This document shows positions 1 to 9,368 of a DNA stretch of 64,000 nucleotides, piece by piece. Each line of letters begins with the position of its first letter. Positions within the stretch are counted from its first letter, which is position 1. Origin of the DNA: Noviherbaspirillum massiliense JC206 (GTDB lineage: Bacteria; Pseudomonadota; Gammaproteobacteria; Burkholderiales; Burkholderiaceae_D); the NCBI RefSeq assembly GCF_000312045.1, contig NZ_HE978634.1, positions 2,559,875 through 2,623,874 on the forward strand. The letters run 5' to 3'. The translations under genes were made by a program, and so were the position numbers. A model generated the notes under the pieces. It was not told the origin of the DNA, ran no database searches, and was given only the letters and a program-made list of their open reading frames with translations.

Positions 1-245
1 ATAGCCTGATTAAAAAAATAGAAATCATAAGATTGTCTCATGTTGTCGAAACGGCGACAGCGAAACAGGGGATTATGATTTTTCTGGGGGATTAGTCTAT
101 ACCAAGCGCCACAATACTTGGACACCCATATATTTTGACCGTTTAATCTTCGTTATACTTCGCTCGGGAAAATTCATCTAGATAACCTCGCTTGGCAGCA
201 TAGCTCCTTTTAGTGAAGGCATATCTTGGAAATTGACCGCCAAGT

Positions 246-2264
246 ATGCAGTTCTCTCCTATTTACGAAGTAGTCAATATGTCCACAAAATACCCCTCGA
301 TTGCAGCTCGACTTAGCAAAAAACTAGTGTCGATGAATCGATGGTCAAAATTCGTACTTATGCTGGCAACGGACTTTGTTGCCATGCCATTCTGCTTCCT
401 GTTTGCCATGGTGCTCAGGCTCGGTGACTTGAAGCTGGCATTGGACTATGAAGTAACGCCTTATTTAGTCGTTGGGGCACTCACAATTATCGTTTTCGCG
501 GCATCAGGTTTATATAAGGCTGTCATCCGCTTCATTGACCGGCATTTGCTCACGCTTACGGGGATAGGACTTGGATTGGCAGTGGTCGCTGCTTACAGCA
601 TCATGTTTTTGCTTAACGATCAAATACTGCCGCGCAGCGCGCTTGTGATCTATTGGTTTATTGCGTTTTCGTATGTAGTTGGGTCCAGAATCATGGTACG
701 CACCTTCCTGCGAAGCAATGCTGGCGGTCAACGTCAGCAAAAAAATATCATTGCAATCTATGGCGCAGGTGAAGCAGGAGCACAACTTGCACAAGCACTT
801 CGAGCAAGTGAAAAATATCGTGCGGTCTGTTTCTTTGACGACAAGCTTTCATTACAAAACCAGAATGTTGCCGGTTTAAGGGTATTCCATACAAGTCGCC
901 TTGCTGAAATAACTCAGCAACTGGGGATCAGGTTAATTGTGCTTGCCATACCTTCGGCCTCAACAAAGCGTCGCAGGCAAGTCATGCACCAAATTCATGA
1001 AGCAGGGCTGGAAACAAAAACAGTGCAGACCCTTTTCGAACTTGCGGATGACAAGATTTCTGCGCAATCCATACGTGAAATCAAGATCGAGGATTTACTC
1101 GGCCGCACCCCTGTTCCGCCACGCCTCGATTTGTTTGCAAAATGTGTTCGAGGCAAAAGCGTGCTGGTTACCGGCGCAGGGGGTTCGATTGGAAGCGAAT
1201 TGTGCCGCCAGATTATTGCCCAAACTCCAACACATTTGCATTTGCTAGATCATTCCGAGTTTGCGCTATATTCCATCAAGCAAGAATTGCAATCACGCCT
1301 CTCAGCAACATCAATCCATGCTCATCTAGGCTCGGTGTGTGATGCCCGACTTGTCGAGCACATTATGCAGATACATAGAATCGACACTGTTTATCATGCC
1401 GCCGCCTACAAGCATGTACCGCTGGTCGAAGCAAATATGGCTGAAGGAATTCGGAATAACGTGGTCGGCACTCAAACAGTCGCAGCTGCCGCGAAAAAGT
1501 TCGAGGTTCAAACTTGTGTTCTGATTTCCACAGATAAGGCTGTGCGACCTACCAATATCATGGGCGCCAGCAAACGCATTGCAGAACTGATTTTCCAGGC
1601 TGCCGCCAAGTCAGATTCCAAAACCACCTTCTGCATGGTTCGTTTCGGGAATGTATTAGGATCGTCCGGTTCTGTTGTTCCTCTTTTTAAGAGGCAGATC
1701 GAGCTGGGCGGTCCAATTACAATTACTCATCCCGACGTGGTGCGTTACTTCATGCTGATACCGGAAGCTGCGCAACTAGTAATACAAGCAGGTGCCATGG
1801 CAAAAGGCGGAGAGGTTTTTGTTCTTGACATGGGCGAACCGATCAAGATCGTAGACTTGGCGCGCACAATGATTGATATGGCCGGTCTTCAGGAAAAGGA
1901 TGAGCAAACCCCCAACGGTGATATCGAAATTCGATATGTAGGCTTACGTCCTGGGGAAAAATTGTATGAAGAACTGCTCATTGAGGATAAGGCCTCGCCC
2001 AGCGAACATCCTCGAATCATGTGCACGACAGAATACTCGCTTGCGCCTGAAATACTGAATAAACTGATCGAACAGCTATTGCAGGCATGCAACAGCAATG
2101 ACCACGAAGGAATCAAGGCAATTATGCAAAAAATTGTCAGGGAATATTTGCCCAGACAAAGCGACCACACCGAAGACAATGTGTATTCAAGGAGTTCCAA
2201 TCCGCATTCGGTACAGACAAAATTATTCGAACCGGTATCTGCACTGCTCAGTCTCCCAAAGTGA
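246..2264 (+). CDS. wbpM: Membrane-bound nucleoside-diphosphate-sugar 4,6-dehydratase (WbpM/CapD/WreV family)
   Basis: A 672-residue inner-membrane enzyme expected to turn UDP-GlcNAc into UDP-4-keto-6-deoxy-HexNAc, the precursor of QuiNAc, FucNAc or bacillosamine. Four hydrophobic segments lie at about residues 35-58, 70-92, 100-123 and 130-150. A first nucleotide-binding motif (IYGAGEAG, about 171-178) is followed by the catalytic SDR domain with GAGGSIG at 310-316, STDK at 428-431 and MGASK at 439-443. The methionine in place of the usual catalytic Tyr is typical of large WbpM-type enzymes. Full length for the family. A second possible start lies at 279. It runs toward the sugar-transferase/reductase pair on the other strand, and all three genes together would make and transfer UDP-QuiNAc. 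The exact sugar is inferred. Confidence 0.92.
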   Translation: MQFSPIYEVVNMSTKYPSIAARLSKKLVSMNRWSKFVLMLATDFVAMPFCFLFAMVLRLGDLKLALDYEVTPYLVVGALTIIVFAASGLYKAVIRFIDRHLLTLTGIGLGLAVVAAYSIMFLLNDQILPRSALVIYWFIAFSYVVGSRIMVRTFLRSNAGGQRQQKNIIAIYGAGEAGAQLAQALRASEKYRAVCFFDDKLSLQNQNVAGLRVFHTSRLAEITQQLGIRLIVLAIPSASTKRRRQVMHQIHEAGLETKTVQTLFELADDKISAQSIREIKIEDLLGRTPVPPRLDLFAKCVRGKSVLVTGAGGSIGSELCRQIIAQTPTHLHLLDHSEFALYSIKQELQSRLSATSIHAHLGSVCDARLVEHIMQIHRIDTVYHAAAYKHVPLVEANMAEGIRNNVVGTQTVAAAAKKFEVQTCVLISTDKAVRPTNIMGASKRIAELIFQAAAKSDSKTTFCMVRFGNVLGSSGSVVPLFKRQIELGGPITITHPDVVRYFMLIPEAAQLVIQAGAMAKGGEVFVLDMGEPIKIVDLARTMIDMAGLQEKDEQTPNGDIEIRYVGLRPGEKLYEELLIEDKASPSEHPRIMCTTEYSLAPEILNKLIEQLLQACNSNDHEGIKAIMQKIVREYLPRQSDHTEDNVYSRSSNPHSVQTKLFEPVSALLSLPK

Positions 2265-2341
2265 TATTGCAAACACAGTTAGATCATAGATCCGAAATTT
2301 GAGTCCCAACACTGCTGTTACGCTACGCTGGAACGAAGACA

Positions 2342-2902
2342 TCAATGTGATACGCCCTCTCGCCGCAACACCTTAATGAAGGTTAAGAATAAGATCTTGA
2401 TGTCGAGCCAGAAGGATTGACGCTTCAAGTAGTGAGCATCCAGTCTCACTTTCTCTGATATCGGCAGCTCATCCCTTCCGTTGATCTGTGCCCAGCCAGT
2501 CAATCCCGGCACAAGCAAATGAACATTATGGGCTGTTCGCAGTGTTATGAGGTCCTCCTGATTAAACAAGGCAGGACGGGGGCCAATGAAGCTCATGTCT
2601 CCGCGGAGAATGCTCCATAGCTGCGGAAATTCATCCAGACTGGATTTGCGCAAAAAAGAACCAATTGGAGTCAAATATTGAGTCGGGTTCTCCAATAAAT
2701 GGGTGGCCACTGCGGGTGTATCCACTCGCATGGTTCGAAACTTCGGCATGCGGAAAATGTGGTTATTTATTCCTATCCGATCGGACCAATACAAGACAGG
2801 GCCTTTGGAAGTCAATTTAATGCCAAGCGCCACAATCAAAAGCGGCAAGGCAAAAATCAGCAGCAGGATCAAGCTTAAAAAGACGTCAAAAGCACGTTTC
2901 AT
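2342..2902 (-). CDS. Initiating sugar-phosphate transferase (PglC/WcaJ C-terminal type)
   Basis: A small (186-residue) monotopic phosphoglycosyl transferase that should move a sugar-1-phosphate from a UDP-sugar to undecaprenyl phosphate on the inner face of the membrane. It has one N-terminal hydrophobic hairpin (about residues 8-30) and the family motifs KFRTM, DEFPQLW and RGDMSFIGPRP. I chose the ATG at 2902 because it directly starts the conserved MKRAFD segment and sits 8 bases after the upstream stop, with GGGGAG before it. It is the last gene of the leftward operon after the WbpV-like reductase. By analogy with Rhizobium WreQ-WreU it may transfer QuiNAc-1-P. This is the monotopic initiator; a second, polytopic initiator lies at 15687-16781. 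Confidence 0.9.
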   Translation of the reverse strand: MKRAFDVFLSLILLLIFALPLLIVALGIKLTSKGPVLYWSDRIGINNHIFRMPKFRTMRVDTPAVATHLLENPTQYLTPIGSFLRKSSLDEFPQLWSILRGDMSFIGPRPALFNQEDLITLRTAHNVHLLVPGLTGWAQINGRDELPISEKVRLDAHYLKRQSFWLDIKILFLTFIKVLRREGVSH

Positions 2903-2909
2903 AAATCCG

Positions 2910-3848
2910 TTACATCTCCCCAAGAAAATGTGACACTGTCTTTTCAACAGCAGTACTCGTATCGATTAATGGCTTCCAATTCAATGTTTTTTTGGTGTGC
3001 GCAATATCCATCTGTAACGACCCAAGCAACCGATCTGCAATGGCAGATTTCCCTAATACAGCCAAAAATCCCTTGATTAGCCAAACCGGTATCGGTAGCA
3101 GAATTGGTTGCCTTCCCATGGAATTCGCAATCAGTCGGATTAGTTCTGAAATACTGAGATCGTTATCGTCAGATACCAGGAATATTTCTCCTGCAGCTTT
3201 CGGGTGATTTGCACAGACAACAAGCAATTCCACCAGATTTTCCAGTGCCACCATGCTTCTGCGATTTGAAATATCTTTGAAAGGCAGCGGCAATCCAAGC
3301 TTGACCAACTGCATCAGCCAAAGAAAGTTGGCGCGCACTCCCGGGCCGTAAATCAGAGGTGGCCGGACGATTACAAGTTCCATGCCGCTCTGCCTGGACA
3401 AAGCCTGCAATGCACGCTCCGCCTCAAGCTTCGATTGGCCGTAAGGATCAAGAGGTTCGGGCATATCGCATGAAGTAAATGGTTTGCCGGAAGTCGACTC
3501 GCCATTTACCTTGATACTGCTAACAAATACAAAACGCCTGATCCCGTGGCCGATCGCCTGCTTTGCCAGATTGAGTGTCGCATTGACGTTCACTTCACGG
3601 TAAGCGCGAAATGGATCGTTGGCCTTGTCTTTCATCACGTGAACACGAGCCGCAAGGTGTATGACGACGTCGCATCCACTTAAAGCCTGTGACCAATCCG
3701 TTGCACACGTCAAGTCACCGGTTTCATATTGAAACTCCGCCTTGTTCTTACGGACGGCTCCAATGTGTGGTATGCCCCTCTTATGGAGCGTGTCGCATAG
3801 TGCCGAACCGACGAAGCCATTCGCGCCCGTAACGAGTATCTTATTCAT
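2910..3848 (-). CDS. NAD-dependent epimerase/reductase, WbpV/WreQ-like
   Basis: A 312-residue extended short-chain dehydrogenase. It shows the nucleotide-binding motif TGANGFVGS near the N-terminus, a catalytic Ser in VSSIKVNGE and the YGQSK (YxxxK) pair. The family includes WbpV and WreQ, the 4-keto reductases making UDP-QuiNAc, as well as UDP-HexNAc 4-epimerases. Its place between a glycosyltransferase and the initiating transferase, and opposite a WbpM-type dehydratase, favours the reductase role. Its stop lies 8 bases before the chosen start of the next gene, so the two are likely co-transcribed. Substrate is inferred from context only. Confidence 0.85.
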   Translation of the reverse strand: MNKILVTGANGFVGSALCDTLHKRGIPHIGAVRKNKAEFQYETGDLTCATDWSQALSGCDVVIHLAARVHVMKDKANDPFRAYREVNVNATLNLAKQAIGHGIRRFVFVSSIKVNGESTSGKPFTSCDMPEPLDPYGQSKLEAERALQALSRQSGMELVIVRPPLIYGPGVRANFLWLMQLVKLGLPLPFKDISNRRSMVALENLVELLVVCANHPKAAGEIFLVSDDNDLSISELIRLIANSMGRQPILLPIPVWLIKGFLAVLGKSAIADRLLGSLQMDIAHTKKTLNWKPLIDTSTAVEKTVSHFLGEM

Positions 3849-3867
3849 CAGTATTCATCAAACCTCA

Positions 3868-5028
3868 TTACACATGGCAATCAAGAATCGAGGCCATTAT
3901 CTGCTCATTGATCTTGTGTACATCGAATTTTTTTTCTGCCATGTTGCGGCTTGCACGTCCCATCGAGATGATGGATTCCGGTTTACCCACAAACCGAAGC
4001 ATTGCCTGGGCCAGCGCTTCAGGGCTGCGCACAGGTACCATGAAACCATTCACGGCCTCTTCAACTGTTTCTCGGCAGCCCGGGGCATCCGTGGTAATGA
4101 CCGGCCGCCCCATTGCCATTGCTTCCTGCGTGCTTCTCGGTAAACCTTCGCGGTACGAAGGAAGAACAAAGACGCTTGCCTGAGCAAGCCAAGAACGGAC
4201 ATCTGCCACTTGGCCTGGCCATTCGATCAAGCCTTCGTCTACCCAGGCCCTGACTTCTGATTCTGCGAGAGAACCTGGATTCACGTCCACACTGCCCAGC
4301 ATCAGAAAACGCACTTCTGGATAAAGAGCCTTTACCTTGCGGGCAGCCGTCACGTAGTCGTAAATTCCTTTTTCCCGTAGAAGCCTTCCGATCAAAATAA
4401 AGCAGACTGGATGCAGGACCGGATTTGTTACGTGATAATGATTCAAATCCAAACCGATGCCGTTTAACAGACGCACCTTTTCCGCGGCAACCATATGAGC
4501 ACTAACGAATAGGCTTTTGTCATCCTGGTTAAGCATAAATACCCGGTCAGCCTGGCTCAATCCGAGACGGTACAGCCAAGTAGTGGCCGAGCGCAACAAG
4601 CGACGACGTATCGACGGTCTTTCTTCGTCCATGAATACATAACCAGCGCCTTCGATCAATGCATATCGCTTTGGCACATTTGCCAATCGCGCGGCAATGG
4701 TTCCATATATAACAGGCTTGATGAAATAGGCAAAAGAAGCGTTCACCTGCAAAATTCGCAGCTTTCGCACGAGCTGGAACAGGCTGAAGATGTCCTTAAA
4801 CGGACTTATTCCAGCGCGGATCATTGAATAATCTATCGGTTCTGCCCCGAGGGATCTTACTGCTGCCCTGCTCGCATCATCATAATCTGGCGCCAGCGCG
4901 TAGACTTCCATGCCATGACTCACCATCTCGCGCACAAGCGGGCCACGAAAATTGGCAATAGAAAAAGCTTGACTGGAAATGAGCGCTAATCGGAGCGGTG
5001 GCTTGCCACCATCTTTAACTGATTCCAT
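3868..5028 (-). CDS. Glycosyltransferase family 4
   Basis: A 386-residue GT-B retaining glycosyltransferase, probably cytoplasmic and membrane-associated, adding one sugar to the undecaprenyl-linked oligosaccharide. The N-terminal acceptor domain has the SSQAFSIANFRGPLVREM segment. The C-terminal donor domain carries EGLPRSTQEAMAMGRPVI (the E-x7-E signature) and DAPGCRETV, as in PglA/WbpH-type enzymes. Length is normal. The ATG at 5028 is preferred over an upstream TTG at 5034. It lies between the UDP-GlcNAc 4-epimerase and the WbpV-like gene with short gaps, so a HexNAc or HexNAcA donor is plausible but not proven. Confidence 0.87.
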   Translation of the reverse strand: MESVKDGGKPPLRLALISSQAFSIANFRGPLVREMVSHGMEVYALAPDYDDASRAAVRSLGAEPIDYSMIRAGISPFKDIFSLFQLVRKLRILQVNASFAYFIKPVIYGTIAARLANVPKRYALIEGAGYVFMDEERPSIRRRLLRSATTWLYRLGLSQADRVFMLNQDDKSLFVSAHMVAAEKVRLLNGIGLDLNHYHVTNPVLHPVCFILIGRLLREKGIYDYVTAARKVKALYPEVRFLMLGSVDVNPGSLAESEVRAWVDEGLIEWPGQVADVRSWLAQASVFVLPSYREGLPRSTQEAMAMGRPVITTDAPGCRETVEEAVNGFMVPVRSPEALAQAMLRFVGKPESIISMGRASRNMAEKKFDVHKINEQIMASILDCHV

Positions 5029-5046
5029 AAGCAATCATTGTTTGCT

Positions 5047-6084
5047 TTAATCTTTAATGCTTACGGTCGAAAGATAAAATTCTGTCGCTTCGCTTAAGCC
5101 ATCGGCAACGCGATGTGTGGGAACATAACCCAAGTGCAACCGAATTTTTTCAATGTCCGCTTGCGAATGGCGTACATCGCCTTTCCGGAAATCCCGGTAT
5201 AGAGGCTTTGCAGAAGCTACTTGCGGGCGAACTTCTGCAACACGATCGCGTATCAGCATAAATAATTCGTTCAGGGTGGTTCGGTCACCCAATGCAACGT
5301 TGTAGATTTGATTTATCGCGTCAGGATCGGCCACTGTCGCAGCAAGAATATTGGCCTGGACGACGTTGGTCACGAAGCAGAAATCACGGCTTGTCTCCCC
5401 ATCTCCATTGATGTAGACAGGGTCCGAGCGCAGCAACGCTCCATACCATTTCGGAATCACGGCCGCATATGCGCCATTCGGATCCTGTCTTGGCCCAAAA
5501 ACATTGAAGTAGCGCAGGCCAATTGATTCCAGGTGATAGGAGCGTGCAAACACATCCGCATAAAGCTCATTCACATACTTCGTCACTGCATAGGGAGAGA
5601 GTGGTTTTCCTATCCGGTCTTCGACTTTCGGCAAGCCCGGATGGTCGCCATATGTCGAACTCGACGCTGCATAGACAAAGCGCTTTACTTTCGCATCGCG
5701 AGCGGCAACCAGCATATTTAAAAAGCCGGAAATATTTGTCTCGTTAGTAAAGATCGGATTTTCCAGCGAGCGCGGCACGCTTCCCAGCGCGGCCTGATGA
5801 AGTACATAGTCAGCCCCGTCAACTGCTTTACGGCAGTCATCCAATTCGCGGATATCCCCCTCATGAAAACGAAACCTGTCCCACTGTGCCGCCTGCACCA
5901 GTCCACGAACCCGTTCCAGATTGTCCCTGTAGCCGGTTTCAAAATTATCCAAGCCGATGACATGCTGGTCGAGTTTAAGTAACGCTTCCAGCAAATTTGA
6001 ACCGATAAAGCCTGCAACTCCGGTTATCACCCATATCTTTGGATTTTCGCGCAGGGCCACGCGTGCCTTTTCATAGGCGCTCAT
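5047..6084 (-). CDS. wbpP: UDP-N-acetylglucosamine 4-epimerase (WbpP/TviC type)
   Basis: A 345-residue extended SDR enzyme interconverting UDP-GlcNAc and UDP-GalNAc (or the uronic acids). Visible features are [10 protein letters not shown] (NAD-binding), LDNFETG, the catalytic Ser stretch [15 protein letters not shown] and the YAVTK pair. The N-terminal extension before the Rossmann fold is characteristic of WbpP/TviC rather than GalE. It starts 11 bases after the WbpO/TviB-like dehydrogenase, the same pairing seen in Vi antigen and Pseudomonas O6 loci, where the two make UDP-GalNAcA. Confidence 0.92.
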   Translation of the reverse strand: MSAYEKARVALRENPKIWVITGVAGFIGSNLLEALLKLDQHVIGLDNFETGYRDNLERVRGLVQAAQWDRFRFHEGDIRELDDCRKAVDGADYVLHQAALGSVPRSLENPIFTNETNISGFLNMLVAARDAKVKRFVYAASSSTYGDHPGLPKVEDRIGKPLSPYAVTKYVNELYADVFARSYHLESIGLRYFNVFGPRQDPNGAYAAVIPKWYGALLRSDPVYINGDGETSRDFCFVTNVVQANILAATVADPDAINQIYNVALGDRTTLNELFMLIRDRVAEVRPQVASAKPLYRDFRKGDVRHSQADIEKIRLHLGYVPTHRVADGLSEATEFYLSTVSIKD

Positions 6085-6095
6085 GATGCTCCCTT

Positions 6096-7379
6096 TCAGA
6101 GACGCCAGAGCCGGATGCCGGCGGCGCCGAAAGCCACTTGGTCACAAATGCCCTTGACGTCAACTACGACAGGACTCTCTTTCAGGATGCGCAAATAGTC
6201 ATTCACCTTGAATTCCACGAATTCCCTGTGTGCTACAGCGACCACTACAGCTTCCGCCGGCGGCAATTGGTTTATCGCCTTCAACTCGACTCCATATTCT
6301 TCCTTCGCCTCATGCGCGTCTACCTGCGGGTCGCAGACCTGTACTTTGACACCGAAGGACTGGAGTTCCCGAATAACGTCGATGACCCGCGAATTACGCA
6401 GGTCCGGGCAGTTTTCCTTGAAGCTTAAACCCAGTACTGTCACAGTGGATTTGCATACATCATGTCCTGCATGGATCAGCTGCTTGATTGTCTGTTGGCC
6501 GATAAAGCCCCCCATGCCGTCGTTGATGCGGCGACCTGCAAGGATGACCTGTGGGTGATATCCCAGCATTTCCGCCTTGTGTGTAAGGTAGTATGGATCG
6601 ACACCAATACAGTGCCCTCCAACCAGGCCGGGCTTGAATTTCAAGAAATTCCATTTTGTGCCGGCAGCCTCGAGCACACTGTTGGTATCGATCCCCATGC
6701 GATCGAAGATAAGCGACAGTTCATTCATCAGCGCTATGTTCAGGTCACGCTGGGTATTCTCGATCACCTTGGCAGCTTCGGCGACCTTAATGCTTGCCGC
6801 CCTATGAATGCCGGCGGTGACGACTGACCCATACACTGCAGCGACCACATCTAGCGTTGACGCGTCCTGTCCGGATACCACTTTCGTGATCCTGGTAAAA
6901 GTGTGCTCCTTGTCGCCAGGATTGATGCGCTCCGGGCTATACCCTACAGTAAAGTCTGTGCCACATTTTAGGCGCGAGACACGCTCCAGAATGGGTACGC
7001 AAACATCCTCTGTCACGCCGGGATAAACTGTGGATTCATAAACCACGATGTCGCCCTTCTTGAGTGCCTTCCCCACCGTTTCGGAAGCCCGCACAACAGG
7101 AGTCAAATCTGGTTGATGCGCCTCATCTACGGGCGTCGGCACGGCCACGATATGGAAATCGGCCATTGCAAGAATCTTGATATCGGAGGTAAACAATATG
7201 TCCGCGCCCTTCAACTCCGAAGCAGTAACTTCGTTGGTGCGGTCATACCCCTCGCGCAGTTCTGCAAGCCGGCCTTCATTGATATCGAACCCGATGGTGG
7301 TGGCGTGCTTGCCGAAAGCAACCGCAACCGGCAAACCAACGTAACCAAGTCCGATAACGGAAATTTTTCTTTTATGCAT
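6096..7379 (-). CDS. wbpO: UDP-HexNAc 6-dehydrogenase (WbpO/TviB type)
   Basis: A 427-residue NAD-dependent nucleotide-sugar dehydrogenase that oxidises C6 of UDP-HexNAc to the uronic acid in two steps. The N-terminal Rossmann motif is [10 protein letters not shown]. The catalytic cysteine sits in [13 protein letters not shown]-terminal UDP-binding domain contains [14 protein letters not shown]. Length and motifs fit TviB/WbpO rather than UDP-glucose dehydrogenase. It lies between wbpP and a WbpS-like amidotransferase, which predicts UDP-GalNAcA that is then amidated to GalNAcAN. Confidence 0.93.
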   Translation of the reverse strand: MHKRKISVIGLGYVGLPVAVAFGKHATTIGFDINEGRLAELREGYDRTNEVTASELKGADILFTSDIKILAMADFHIVAVPTPVDEAHQPDLTPVVRASETVGKALKKGDIVVYESTVYPGVTEDVCVPILERVSRLKCGTDFTVGYSPERINPGDKEHTFTRITKVVSGQDASTLDVVAAVYGSVVTAGIHRAASIKVAEAAKVIENTQRDLNIALMNELSLIFDRMGIDTNSVLEAAGTKWNFLKFKPGLVGGHCIGVDPYYLTHKAEMLGYHPQVILAGRRINDGMGGFIGQQTIKQLIHAGHDVCKSTVTVLGLSFKENCPDLRNSRVIDVIRELQSFGVKVQVCDPQVDAHEAKEEYGVELKAINQLPPAEAVVVAVAHREFVEFKVNDYLRILKESPVVVDVKGICDQVAFGAAGIRLWRL

Positions 7380-7406
7380 GACGTTGAAATGACATATTTA
7401 AAATTT

Positions 7407-9368
7407 TTACTGATGTTCGAGCCATGATTGGAACATCAGCACATCCCAAAGGTGATACTGCCAGTTGCGTTGACCTGAAAGATGTTCCTTCCATTTGCGT
7501 CTAACAAGCTTTGGCAGAAAATATCCTTCATTCCGCATTCTCGATTCATCCAGCAGTGATTCGGCCCATTCCCGCAATGGCCCACGCAACCATTCATCGA
7601 TGGGCACACCAAAGCCCATCTTAGGCCGTTCAATCAGCTCTTTGGGTACGTAGCGGTATAAAACCTGCCGTAATGCCCACTTGGTTTCGCCCTCGCGTAG
7701 CTTCATTGATTGCGGCAAACGCCAGGCAAGCTCTATCACGCGGTGATCGAGAAATGGAACCCGCGTTTCCAGCGACACGCCCATTGCCGCACGATCCACC
7801 TTTACCAGAATATCGTCCGGCAGATAAGTGAGCATATCCAGCGCCATCATGCGTTGAACGTCACTGAGGCCCGGTATGGATGGCGCATTGTCAGTCAAGA
7901 AGGTAGCAGGTTCGTATCCATTTATTACCACTGATGCGGGGTCATGCCAATGCGATATCAGGCCAAGATATAGCGGGTCAGGCGACTGGCTCGCCAGTAC
8001 AACACTCCCTTTTTGCATCCTGTGTCCCACGTTGGCGAGCTGGACTGGCTGGGGCAAGTAATCGGCCAGGGCGGTCAGGCCGCCCCATAACTGCGTGGGA
8101 ATGCTGTTCAATCCCTTTGCCGTCAATTTGCGCAGCGGGAGAGGCACTGCCGCCAGCTTGCGCCAGAGATTTGCGCCTCTGGAATAGCGGCTGTAACCGC
8201 AAAACAACTCATCACCGGCATCGCCGGAGAGCGACACCGTAACATGCTGCTTGGCGAGCTTCGACACCAAAAAAGTGGGGATCTGGGAAGAGTCTGAAAA
8301 CGGCTCGTCATACAATGCCGGCAATTGTGGAATGGCCTCCATGGCCTGCTCAGCCGTAACATAAAGCTCTGCATGGTCGGTACCAAGATGCCTCGCCACC
8401 GCCCTGGCATGTCCTGCTTCGTCGTAGGCTCTTTCATGGAATCCGATAGAAAACGTCTTTACCGGGTGCGAAGACTGCGCTTGCATCAACGCCACCACAG
8501 TAGACGAATCAATTCCGCCCGATAGAAATGCTCCAAGAGGCACGTCTGCCATCATCTGCTGACGCACTGCATCCTTGAGCAACGCCTCCAGTTCATCCAC
8601 GATTTGATCTGCATTACCGGACAAAGGATTCGCGACCCCTAGTTCGGCAACTCCCGGGACAGACCAATACGACCACAATCTTGGCTCGCGCTGTTGCAAC
8701 GACACTGTCAGGAGACTGCCTGGGAGCAGTTTGGCAATACCCTCGTATATGGAATATGGCGCAGGGATATAGTTATGGCGCAGTAGCAGGCTTATCGCAC
8801 CACGATTGATTTTATTTTCAAAGGCCGGATGTGCTCGCAACGCCTTCAGTTCGGAGCCGAATAAGAATACGGCATTGTTGCCATGCCCTTGCCAACCGTA
8901 ATACAACGGTTTCTCGCCAATGCGATCCCGACCAAGGGTAAGCATCCTTTCTTTTCTGTCCCACACTGCGAACGCGAACATCCCGACTGTACGTTCTACG
9001 GTGTCTTGGATCCCCCATGCGTCGAATCCGGCAAGCAAAGTCTCGGTGTCTGAATGCCCGCGCCAAGTCGGCGCCTGATTTATGGCCTCCAGTTGTTCGC
9101 GTAGCTGCAGGTGATTGTAAATCTCCCCATTAAAAGCGATCACATATCGGCTGCTGCCGGATTGCATTGGTTGATGACCGGCAGGGGAAAGATCGACAAT
9201 GGAAAGGCGACGATGGCCGAAACCAATCCGATGATCCGGGTCGACCCAAAAACCGGCATCATCAGGGCCGCGATGGATGATCGTATCAGCCATGCGTTTA
9301 AGCGTAACTTCAGCTCCAGCTTGGCCGAATGAGGCAGTTCCGCCAAGGAATCCAACAAAGCCACACAT
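7407..9368 (-). CDS. Glutamine-dependent amidotransferase, asparagine synthase (AsnB/WbpS) family
   Basis: A 653-residue protein with an N-terminal Ntn glutaminase domain (catalytic Cys2 in MCGFVGFLGG) and a C-terminal ATP-pyrophosphatase domain with SGGIDSS. In polysaccharide loci this family (WbpS) amidates uronic acids rather than making asparagine. The neighbouring wbpO/wbpP genes, which would give UDP-GalNAcA, support that reading. Its ATG overlaps the upstream glycosyltransferase stop by one base (TGATG), which points to translational coupling. A housekeeping asparagine synthetase cannot be excluded from sequence alone, but the position argues against it. Confidence 0.88.
   Translation of the reverse strand: MCGFVGFLGGTASFGQAGAEVTLKRMADTIIHRGPDDAGFWVDPDHRIGFGHRRLSIVDLSPAGHQPMQSGSSRYVIAFNGEIYNHLQLREQLEAINQAPTWRGHSDTETLLAGFDAWGIQDTVERTVGMFAFAVWDRKERMLTLGRDRIGEKPLYYGWQGHGNNAVFLFGSELKALRAHPAFENKINRGAISLLLRHNYIPAPYSIYEGIAKLLPGSLLTVSLQQREPRLWSYWSVPGVAELGVANPLSGNADQIVDELEALLKDAVRQQMMADVPLGAFLSGGIDSSTVVALMQAQSSHPVKTFSIGFHERAYDEAGHARAVARHLGTDHAELYVTAEQAMEAIPQLPALYDEPFSDSSQIPTFLVSKLAKQHVTVSLSGDAGDELFCGYSRYSRGANLWRKLAAVPLPLRKLTAKGLNSIPTQLWGGLTALADYLPQPVQLANVGHRMQKGSVVLASQSPDPLYLGLISHWHDPASVVINGYEPATFLTDNAPSIPGLSDVQRMMALDMLTYLPDDILVKVDRAAMGVSLETRVPFLDHRVIELAWRLPQSMKLREGETKWALRQVLYRYVPKELIERPKMGFGVPIDEWLRGPLREWAESLLDESRMRNEGYFLPKLVRRKWKEHLSGQRNWQYHLWDVLMFQSWLEHQ

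Noticed and set aside
1-245. JUMPstart/ops element ahead of the first polysaccharide gene
   Set aside because: No GGCGGTAG-like core was found in this leader.
2265-2341. Terminator between the convergent wbpM-like gene and sugar-transferase gene
   Set aside because: No hairpin of useful length was seen in the 77-base gap.
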